Source: Diphasiastrum complanatum (lineage: Eukaryota; Streptophyta; Lycopodiopsida; Lycopodiales; Lycopodiaceae). Taken from it: a stretch of DNA of 64,000 nt. The translations under genes were made by a program, and so were the position numbers. The DNA lies in NCBI GenBank assembly GCA_029204225.1, contig CM055113.1:29827220-29891219 (forward strand), in the 5' to 3' direction. This document shows positions 10,695 to 20,094 of the stretch, one piece after another (within the stretch, counting starts at the first letter, position 1; every line of letters begins with the position of its first letter). Below the pieces are notes generated by a model. It searched no databases, was not told the DNA's origin, and saw nothing but the letters and a program-made list of their open reading frames with translations.

Positions 10695-11935
10695 GACGGA
10701 TCATAAATAGATACTTAATTATTGTTCGAGGATTATAGGGAATTGTGGTGATTCTTAAGTGTGGTGAATAATTTTTGTTCAGTTGTTGGCTGATTCTGGC
10801 GAATCCCCAAGATACTCAAACAGAATTACTCGAGAGCACCTCCCACCTTAGACCGAGGAGGTCTCTGAGAAGACGAGACGAACAAAGACTGAGAGCCGAG
10901 TATGAGAGCCCAGGAATACTAGTAGTAATGATAAACAAGAACTGTGTAAGCCTCATGGTGAATCTTGAAAGATGGAATGCTCATAATGAACCATTACAAA
11001 ATTTGATGGCAAATTTCCATTTTCATCTATCAAAGTTTCAAGATGGTTTCATCTATCAACGGTAGAGACTGCCTTGAACTGTAGCAACCACATCCCACCA
11101 CAAACAGACCACATTTAGACCACATTCTATTGTTGGCTTTACAACATCCCAATCAGCTATGCCTCCAACTAATCCAAGCTATGGCTGCCTCCCAACTAGC
11201 ATGAACTAAGGCTCAATTCAACTAGCATGGTTTAGGAAGCTAGAATGCCAAAGGTAGATAGGGTGGTGAGTATTGTGAGGGCAAGATCCACTCTTTCTTG
11301 CATAAGCTCATCTTGTTGCTAACACAAATGAGAAGATACTATTAAGAAACCCTAGATTAATCACTATGGTTGCCCCCCAACTAGTGGCTTAGATTAAATC
11401 TAAAGCTAAAACCCTAATCTTCCTTGAATCCCAACCCTTAATTTGAGACATTCCCTTCCAAACTAAGGTGGCTATCCTAAACCCTATCTTGAGGCTTACC
11501 CAACCAAGAGGAGACAACTAACTCAATAATACATTCCATACAATAGTTTACAACCAAAGGGAAGATCCACAATGGGGAGACACAAGAGAGATGAGAAGAT
11601 CCAAAATGTAGAATTCCTCTACAAGTGTTCACCTACAAATGGGCTCTCCACATTGGCTTATACTTGGAGGCCCTTGTTTTACAAAGAACCGTCAAAAACT
11701 CGAAACTTGATAATTTAGTTAAGTTACAAGCCATAGTAATTTAAGTATAGAACTAAGTCACTTACAAAAGCTTCCATGGGACAAACCCCCAATGGACCAT
11801 GTGACTTATATATATAAGCTAGGTTCCATGGGACAGACCCCCAATGGACCTAAGCTAGAGCTGCTTTAATTATATGACTTGAGCTAACTTGAATTACCAT
11901 ATGGCTAGAATATTCGCAGAGAATATCAACCTACA
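10695..11935 (-). mobile_element. Probable LTR of a second Ty3 relative
   Basis: The right boundary is suggested by CCTACA (ends 11935) followed by TTATCCCCTCCG; read on the minus strand this is a polypurine tract GGAGGGGATAA followed by TGTAGG, the start of a 3' LTR. The bases beyond (GGCGGTCCCAC, then TGCAAT) match the same position in Ty3 element 2 at 59260. The left boundary is only where Copia gag homology ends. No coding frame of note inside. Confidence 0.4.
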
Positions 11936-14661
11936 TTATCCCCTCCGTTAAGAACTTGGCGGTCCCACACCAAGTGCAATGTTAAGACCCCGCTCCTTAT
12001 GGTGTTGGAGGAGTAAAAGTCGGTGCAGCTTTTAGATGTGGAACTTTTTGTAAAGTGTTGCTCCATAGGAGATAAAGCTTTGAAGAAGTACGAGCATCTC
12101 TAGAAGATTTGGATTGAATCAAGTTGGAGTCGGCTTGTTGATGACTTGCTTCCAATTGCTCATGCTTGTGATTCAACGGATGATGTAAACGAGCTTAGTA
12201 TTTCTTGAGACATGATGTGAATGCCACACAAGGGGTTACTGAAAGGCAGTGAGATGAAGATGGAGTGGGTGTAATAGGGGGTGTTGTAATCTCGGAAGTG
12301 GTGAATGTGGATAGATGGAAGGGACTAGATGGATCAAAATTCCTTTGCTCATTACTGTCTTCTGAAAGTACTTTTGTCAGCAAAAGTTTTCGATTTGACA
12401 TTTCTTGCAGCTGTTTGAATTTTTTTTTTTTTTGGACTTATGACATGGCTCATAATCGTTGTTGGAAACCTCTAACATCCTTGAGTTCGTTGCTTCAAAT
12501 GCCAAACTATATCAATGGTATGTTGTAGATGGCGTAGATTTGTCTGTGTCACGAACACAAAGGTACTATAGTTGATAAACTATTGTCTTCGAAAATACTT
12601 TGTTTACAGAGATCTCCTTTTTTTATGTTGTTGTGCCACTACAACTTCTTTGAGTTCTTTGCACAATTTGAGAGCTCTTTGAATTGTAACAGTTGTATCT
12701 AGAAACTTGTATGACGTTTTTTTTTTTTCATACACTTAGTCATGTGCTTTGGAGTTATCAAGAAGCTGATCTCTTTTGCGACAACACGACTGGCATTTTA
12801 TTGGTGTCTTGCCTCTATCATTCTTGATTTATTCCCTTGGAGCTTTTAAACAGCATCACTGGTCTGCTACAGATGTCGTAGAGTTGTTTGCTTTACAAAG
12901 TGTTTCAATTCATAACCCAGAGCAAGCTCAGATCGATCCATCGGGTGGAAATGAGGTCTTGAAACAAGGATGGGAGAAGTGAGATGAAGTTTCAAGATTG
13001 ACCATATGGTGGAATATGAGAGAATGAATGGATGGAAAAAAGAAATGAGATAAGTATTGTGTGGTTTTCCATATCTCTCCATAATATAACCAATGCTCTT
13101 TGTACAATTCTCCACAGAATCATGACTGCTCGCCTTTTGAAATAGTTTTGTCATTGATCGTGCACTCATAACTTCAATCTCTGATTGACGTGAGATTCCT
13201 TCAGTTTGCGTAGGCCTATGGGATTTTGCTCGTTGATGACTTGTGCTTCTTGTGGCCTCCATAGATGATCAAATGAATGACGTAGAAAAATGGTAGTATA
13301 TGCTTGAGATACGATTATGAGCACTGCTCAATGTACGTTCGTCCAATGAAGCATCGTTGTTGGCGTTGGTAGGAACACTCATCGTCTGCGTCGGTTTGCA
13401 TATAGCTTTTTCCTTTGATGTGACTTGAGAGCCCATCACTGGTACAAACTGCTACTTTGTTGGTTAGGTGATGGTGATGGCGAGGCAACTGGAAAAGTGT
13501 GGATAAAAACCAACTGCTTATTGATGATGGTGATGGTGGTGTTGTCGCAAATATTCCATCTTGTTGGGAAGACGGATCTTTGTCCCTGGATCATGATTGC
13601 ATTCTGATAAGATGCTCCATTTGTTTCATACTGAGTAGATGTTGTTGAAGTCCCTTGATTGCCCTTTTTGTTTGAATTGAAACTTGTTGAAATCATTGAT
13701 AAAGATGTAGAGATATATTCCAATGACAATTCGTGTGATACTGCGACTGCAGAAGTAGAATAAAATTGTCGATGAAATATCACCGATAGTGCTTCTGCAA
13801 AAGAAAACACACCAAACCATACGAGAATAGAACAAACAAACAGGCAGCAACAAACGACATAGTTGACAGGACAAAAATTGAAATAAGAGAAAAAATGAAA
13901 AATTATAGCAGATAACTCTATAGAAGAAATTGCATGTCACTCTTAAACCAAACTCTTGCAATCCAGTATCAAACTTGGCACAAGGCCAAAGCTACAGTGT
14001 TACAAAAGAAAAACAAGTGATAACATATAACATTTACGTAACATGTAATAAGACAATTATGTCATAGATTACTTTCACTCAGTTAAAACATATGGGTTAT
14101 CATCTAGACACAAATCTCATGATTCATCAGGCGGTAGCTCAAAACTTGGCTCCAGGGTATGATATCGATTGCTTGGTCATAGAGACGTAATGAAGACATA
14201 GATCTTAGGTGGAACATTCTCGGTCTTATCTATGAATAATGTTTGAGATAGACCTTACGTGGTTGCTAGATAGGATGTAACTTTATTTGGATGAGAAGCA
14301 ACTATGTATCCGTGGATGAAAAAAGAATCAGTAAGACTAGACGAGCCTAGACATATCTAATACTACTAATTTTAGTAAGGTGCAAATGGATCAACTTGAT
14401 GAGCAGACACATTGGTATCTTCTATATAGTACATCGTTGGGTCTATGTAGTCGGAATTAACTTGTGTGATAAACGATGTAGCAATATGTTGACTTGCTAC
14501 AAAAAATTGTTGTGTTGGATGGGGAGCGATCGGTCGTGGATAAGAAGACTCTGGTTGAGAATGTAAAAGTGGTGTAGGATGGTTCATAGAACCAGAGGAT
14601 CAAGGTTGATGAAAAACTGGGCCTATTGGCCTTGGTTGGCCTATGTTGATGAGGAGCTGAG
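11936..14661 (-). pseudogene. Decayed 3' portion of a Ty3-like element
   Basis: No intact gene. The stretch begins with the polypurine-like block shared with element 2 and contains several short minus-strand frames (12867-13262, 13436-13810, 14372-14587) without a recognisable domain. One has SHRPTQTEGISRQSEIEVM, faintly like the Ser/Arg-rich segment downstream of pol in element 2 near 60.9 kb. Homopolymer T runs occur at 12420 and 12720. The assignment rests mainly on the left junction and is uncertain. Confidence 0.35.
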
Positions 14662-15499
14662 TGTAGAGCAGGCATCCCAAAGGGAGCCGGGGACCATGAC
14701 TTACCTTCCCAGCCTTCAACTCTTGCCATCAAAACCCACTTGACATACAAGCAGCCAACTCACCAACAACGATCAGACTTAACCAACTTGAAGTTCCGAA
14801 AACCAACATTGAGATCAAACCTGGCGCCATGCCGGATCCGGGGTCCGGATGTGGGTGACTTCCCTCCAAGCAAGCCGCCCGACATACATCAAACTTAACC
14901 AACTCGAAGCTTCGTTACAAACGAGTAACATCCATTCCAAGCAAGCGGTCTGACTTACATCAGACTTAACCAACTGAAAGCTTCGTCACGAGCACTGGAA
15001 GCCAACTTGGCGCCACGCCAGACTGGACAGCCATAAACAGGTAACTTCCACCCAAGCAAGCCATCCAACTCAGCCGACAGGTTAGAGCCCATTCTCCCAA
15101 GAGCTTAAGCCATTCACGTTCATGCAAGGAACACTCAGAACCACAAGCCGCGACAGATATGAAGACAACCAGTTCCTGGACCAAATGGTCCCGACAGCAT
15201 ACCGCTAGCGCCACGGACCGAATGGTCCCGACGGCATACCACTGGCGTCCCGGGATACGACCCTCAACTATGTGCCAACTTAAAAATTTTGAAGCGGCCT
15301 TACAACTGGCGCTTTTACCGAACACTGAAACCCAGAAAGTAATCAGAGTCAGTTTGAGAAAAATCCCACTTTATTGATAAATCTGAGAAGGTTACATTTC
15401 ACGTGTGTGACCGACCCTAGACTCCGGGGCGCTAGCATGCCAAGGCGAGAGCCATGACAACATTCCAGCAAGGGAGGCTGAGACTTGGTTGGAGCTCGC
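14662..15499 (-). mobile_element. Family A LTR, left part only
   Basis: Reverse-oriented LTR of family A. Its U5 end TGTAGAGCAGGCATCCC starts at 14662 and the alignment with the complete reverse copy at 16253 runs without break to GGAGCTCGC at 15499. There another A element was inserted. The rest of this LTR, which should continue CCTGAGTCGCAACC, is absent from the window. The sequence left of 14662 is not a primer site, so this was a solo or 3' LTR. Confidence 0.85.
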
Positions 15500-17923
15500 T
15501 GTTGTAAAGCTACGTTTACAAGCTTTACTTCCGGCGCCATTGGCGCCAGCTATGTCCCCGGCGCCACTGTGACCAGAATTCAGCCGGCGCCAAGTTCCTA
15601 TGGCTGAAAATCTTTGATCCGTTCTAGCGGAGAACAAAGAGCTCAGATTGATGTGCAATCACCTCACACGATCTAGGCATGATTAAAGGAAGCCTGGGGA
15701 TCAATAAAATCTAGAGAGAGAAAATGACTTTCTAGAAAGAGAAAATTCTAGAGAGAGAAAAATGTGCTTTACCAGCTTGGGTAGAGTGCTTGGTATGAGG
15801 GGGGTGCCGAATCACACCAATCCTATAGGGGAGTGCGGGTTGCGACGCAGGGCGAGCTCCAACCAAGTCTCTACCTCCCTTGCTGGAATGTTGTCATAGC
15901 TCTCGCCTTGGCATGCTAGCACCCCGAAGACTACGGTTGGTCACACACTTGAAATGTAACCTTCTCAGATTTATCAATAAAGTGGGATTTTTCTCAAATT
16001 GACTCTGATTATCTTCTGGGTTTCAGTGTTCGGTAAAAGCGCCAGTTGTAAGGCCGCTTCCAAATTTTTAAGTTGGCACATAGCTGAGGGTCGTATCCCG
16101 GGACGCCAGCGGTATGCCGTCGGGACCATTCGGTCCGTGGCACCAGCGGTATGCTGTCGGGACCATTTGGTCCAGGAACTAGTTGTTTCCATATTTGTCG
16201 CGGCTTGTGGTCTGAGTGTTCCTTGCATGAACGTGAATGGGTTGAGCTCTTGTGTAGCGCAGGCATCCCAAAGGGAGCCGGGAACCACGACTTAGCTTCC
16301 CAGCCTTCAACTCTTGCCATCCAAACTTACTTGACATACAAGCAGCCAACTCGCCAACAACGATCAGACTTAACCAACTTGAAGTTCCGAAAACCAACAT
16401 TGAGATCCAACCTGGCGCCATGCCAGATCGGGGGTCCCGATGTGGGTGACTTCCCTCCAAGCAAGCCGCCCGACATACATCAAACTTAACCAACTCGAAG
16501 CTTCGTTACAAACGAGTAACATCCATTCCAAGCAAGCAGTCTGACTTACATCAGACTTAACCAACTCAAAGCGTTGTCATGAGCGCTGGAAGCCAACCTG
16601 GCGCCACGCCAGACTGGACAGCCATAAACAGGTAACATCCACCCAAGCAAGCCATCCAACTCAGCCGACAGGTTAGAGCCCGTTCCCCAAGAGCTTAACC
16701 CATTCACGTTCATGCAAGGAACACTCAGAACCACAAGCCGCGACAGATATGGAAACAACCAGTTCCTGGACCAAATGGTCCCGACAGCATACCGCTGGCG
16801 CCGCGGACCGAATGGTCCCGACGGCATACCGCTGGCGTCCCGGGATGCGACCCTCAGCTATGTGCCAAGTTAAAAATTTTGAAAGCGGCCTTACAACTGG
16901 CGCTTTTACCGAACACTGAAACCCAGACGGTAATCAGAGTCAGTTTGAGGAAAATCCCACTTTATTGATAAATCTGAGAAGGTTACATTTCAAGTGTGTG
17001 ACCGACCCTAGTCTCCGGGGTGCTAGCATGCCAAGGCGAGAGCCATGACAACATTCCAGCAAGGGAGGCTGAGACTTGGTTGGAGCTCGCCCTGAGTCGC
17101 AACCCGCACTCCCCTATAGTATTGGTGTGATTCGGCACCCCCCCTCATACCAAGCACTCTACCCAAGCTGGTAAAGCACGTTTTTTCTCTCTCTAGGATT
17201 TTCTCTTTCTAGAAAGTCATTTTCTCTCTCTAGATTTTATTGATCCTCAGGCTTCCTTTAATCATGCCTAGATCGTGTGAGGTGATTGCACATCGATCTG
17301 AGCTCTCTGGACTCCGCTAGAACCGATCAAAGATTTTCAGCCATAGAAATTCTGGTCACAGTGGCGCCGGGAGCAGTGCCGGGGCCGTTGGCGCCGGGAG
17401 CAGCAGGGGCGCTGCTGGCGCCGGGGACATAGCTGGCGCCGATGGCGCCGGAAGTAAAGCTTGTAAAGGTAGCTTTACAACATCTTGGGGAAGGGGCTCT
17501 AACATGTCGGCTGAGTTGGATGGCTTGCTTGGGTGGAAGTTACCTGTTTATGGCCGTTTAGTCTGGCGTGGCGCCAGGTTGGCTTCCAGCGCTCGTGACG
17601 AAGCTTTCAGTTGGTTAAGTCTGATGTAAGTCAGACCGCCTGCTTGGATTGGATGTTACTCGTTTGTAACGAAGCTTCGAGTTGGTTAAGTTTGATGTAT
17701 GTCAGGCGGCTTACTTGGAGGGAAGTCACCCACATCCGGACCCCCGATCTGGCATGGTGCCAGGTTGGATCTCAATGTTGGTGTTCAGGAACTTCAAGTT
17801 GGTTAAGTCTGATTGTTGTTGGCGAGTTGGCTACTTGTATGTCAAGTGTGTTTGGATGGCAAGAGTTGAAGGCTAGGAAGCTAAGTCGTGGTTCCCGGCT
17901 CCCTTTGGGATGCCTGCGCTACA
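15500..17923 (+). mobile_element. 5' LTR of non-coding A element, interrupted
   Basis: Plus-strand LTR starting TGTTGTAAAGCT and ending GCTACA, split by a solo LTR at 16253-17482. The two pieces join exactly at the duplicated TCTTG, giving about 1189 bp. Inside are GGCGCC repeats near the start, a CT/GA-rich block, AATAAA (near 15976), two near-identical 40-bp units carrying GGACCATTCGGTCC or GGACCATTTGGTCC, and repeated TTGGTTAAGT boxes in U5. It is followed by an initiator tRNA-Met primer site. The five bases before it, CTCGC, belong to the older LTR it entered. Confidence 0.9.
16253..17482 (-). mobile_element. Solo LTR, family A, with target duplication
   Basis: Complete 1230-bp LTR in reverse orientation, from TGTAGCGC to TTTACAACA. 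It is flanked on both sides by TCTTG (16248-16252 and 17483-17487), and removal of the LTR plus one TCTTG restores the surrounding plus-strand LTR. This is the classic result of recombination between the two LTRs of a once complete element. The GGCGCC block near 17355-17460 is longer than in the host LTR. Confidence 0.95.
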
Positions 17924-17925
17924 TG

Positions 17926-17938
17926 TGGTATCAGAGCC
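17926..17938 (+). other. Primer binding site, initiator tRNA-Met
   Basis: TGGTATCAGAGCC, a perfect 13-base match to the complement of the 3' end of plant initiator tRNA-Met, two bases after the LTR end. This defines the A element's 5' LTR and strand. Confidence 0.92.
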
Positions 17939-18950
17939 GACTGGCCGGTCAGCTATGCGGATCTCATGGAAATGGCCACGGTTTGGGGTTCATCAAGACA
18001 ACTGTTGTGCAAGGTGCTGCCCACAGTGTAAGCACGGGTGCGTCCACGGTCAGGGTGGTCGGCAGAACGGGGGACTTGATCAGTCAAGGTGTTGCCCTTA
18101 AGGTGTAAGCACGGTCAGTTCTCGCGGTTCGGGCCTGGTGCTGTCTGCACGTAGGACAGATGAGGCAAAGTGCTGCCTAGGTAGGTGAAAGCACGGTCTG
18201 TACCTTGTGGGGTGCGGGGCGACATATTCGAACTGTACGGGTTAACCATTGATACAGAGATGCTGCTCGAATTCGGGTGTAAAGCACGGGTGGTTAGCTG
18301 CCGGTGCGGGATAGCTGCCGATCGTCTAGCTATAAGGGCTATCGACCAAAAAGTGGTGGGACGTGACTGAGGCAATGTGCTGCTTAATGGTGAAAGCACG
18401 GATGGTTGGAGGGGTGTCCTATGTGGGCTGATTCTGTGATCGATTTGTACGGGCGCGGCTAGGCAAAGGTCCGTTGGCAGGACCATCTCAAAGGGGGACC
18501 TTGTCTTTGTTACTTGTTAGTATACCCGCCTGAGTGTCTTACTTGTATGTATTCGTGGTGAGCCTTAATACTCGTGCTTTGCCTGGTTTGCATGATTGCT
18601 TGTGATACAAGGAGCTGATGGCTCGAGAAGGAACCTTTTCTTTTGAAGGTTGATACCATCAAACAAAGAGGACTACAGAATCTGTGGGGCGGATTTGCAG
18701 TTCAAGTACTCGCACGTCAACGGCAACAAAACGACTCAATGTTTGCAAAGGATGGATGGCTAGCCTGTTTCTTGGCCTAGTTTCATTTGCGACAACGCCC
18801 ACCAGACGCAAGCAAAAAGTCAAAAGTTGGAAAGGACAATTTCAGGGGAGATCTTCTATGCAGCAATTGGTCTTCATTTTGGGACGGCCACCTTCGGAAC
18901 TGAAACTCACTGAGCATGGGTGATATCCAGTATCAGTTGGGTTTTTCCTC
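17939..18950 (+). mobile_element. Internal region of short non-coding A element
   Basis: About 1 kb between the 5' LTR/primer site and the polypurine tract. No gag or pol motif is present in any frame. The longest plus frames (for example 18684-18923) show no known domain. The first half carries five similar hairpins (separate entry). Near the end, TGATATCCAGTATCA (18921-18935) can form a small hairpin equivalent in place to ones in two neighbouring elements. LTRs, primer site and polypurine tract without protein coding match the definition of a non-autonomous LTR element (TRIM/LARD-like). It would need enzymes from a relative. Confidence 0.7.
18014..18399 (+). repeat. Array of five GTGCT...AGCAC hairpins
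   Basis: Five units share the pattern CAA-x-GTGCTGC, 8-16 variable bases, then GTGTAAGCACGG or GTGAAAGCACGG. Stem pairs are at 18014-18035, 18089-18112 (GTGTT with AGCAC, one G-U pair), 18170-18194, 18260-18286 (outer base unpaired) and 18377-18399. Spacing is 75-117 bases. The loops differ while the stems are kept. An additional GTGC-TGTCT-GCAC hairpin lies at 18138-18150. Role unknown; RNA packaging or dimerisation is a reasonable guess. Confidence 0.7.
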
Positions 18951-18971
18951 AAAGGGGAAAGACTAGGATCC
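18951..18971 (+). other. Polypurine tract of A element
   Basis: AAAGGGGAAAGACTAGGATCC directly before the TGTTG of the 3' LTR. The purine run AAAGGGGAAAGA is the likely plus-strand primer. Confidence 0.65.
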
Positions 18972-20094
18972 TGTTGTAAAGCTACCTTTACAAGCTTTAC
19001 TTCCGGCGCCATCGGCGCCAGCTATGTCCCCGGCGCCAGCAGCACACCTGCTGCTCCCGTCGCCAATGGCGCCGGCGCCTCTCCCGGCGCCACTGTGACG
19101 GAAATCTAGCCGGCGCCAAGTTCCTATGGCTGAAAATCTTTGATCGGTTCTAGCGGAGTCCAGAGAGCTCAAATCGATGTGCAATCACCTCACACGATCT
19201 AGGCATGATTAAAGGAAGCCTGGGGATCAATAAAATCTAAAGAGAGAAAATGACTTTCTAGAAAGAGAAAATCCTAGAGATGGAAAAATGTGCTTTACCA
19301 GCTTGGGTAGAGTGCTTGGTATGAGGGGGGGTGCCGAATCACACCAATACTATAGGGGAGTGCGGGTTGCGACTCAGGGCGAGCTCCAACCAAGTCTCAG
19401 CCTCCCTTGCTGGAATGTTGTCATGGCTCTCGCCTTGGCATGCTAGCGCCCCGGAGACTAGGGTCGGTCACACACTTGAAATGTAACCTTCTCAGATTTA
19501 TCAATAAAGTGGGATTTTCCTCAAACTGACTCTGATTACCGTCTGGGTTTCAGTGTTCGATAAAAGCGCCAGTTGTAAGGCCGCTTTCAAAATTTTTAAC
19601 TTGGCACATAGCTGAGGGTCGTATCCCAGGATGCCAGCGGTATGCCGTCGGGACCATTCGATCCATGGCGCCAGCGGTATGTTGTCGGGACCATTTGGTC
19701 CATAAACTGGTTGTCTCCATATTTGTCGCGGCTTGTGGTTCTGAGTGTTCCTTGCATAAACGTGAATGGGTTAAGCTCTCGGGGAACGGGCTCTAACCTG
19801 TCGGCTGAGTTGGATGGCTTGCTTGGGTGGAAGTTACCTGTTTATGGCTGTCCAGTCTGGCGTGGCGCCAGATTGGCTTCCAGCGCTCATGACGAAGCTT
19901 TCAGTTGTTAAGTCTAATGTAAGTCAGACCGCTTGCTTGGAATGGATGTTACTCGTTTGTAACGAAGCTTCGAGTTGGTTAAGTTTGATGTATGTCGGGC
20001 GGCTTGCTTGGAGGAAAGTCACCCACATCGGGACCCCCGATATGGCATGGCGCCAGGTTGGATCTCAATGTTGGTTTTCGGAACCTACACCAAG
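18972..20094 (+). mobile_element. 3' LTR of A element, 3' end cut off
   Basis: Begins TGTTGTAAAGCTACC and follows the 5' LTR for 1123 bp, including GGCGCC block (18990-19110), AATAAA near 19505 and the GGACCATT repeats. At TTTTCGGAAC (20094) it leaves the family sequence, which should go on TTCAAGTTGG, and passes straight into gag coding sequence. About 110 bp of U5 and the expected target duplication CTCGC are missing. Confidence 0.88.

Noticed and set aside
14966-20000. Many open stretches of 60-120 codons in the A LTRs (for example 15974-16320 and 17611-18108).
   Set aside because: They recur in both orientations wherever the LTR recurs and contain no domain; they result from the GC-richer LTR composition.
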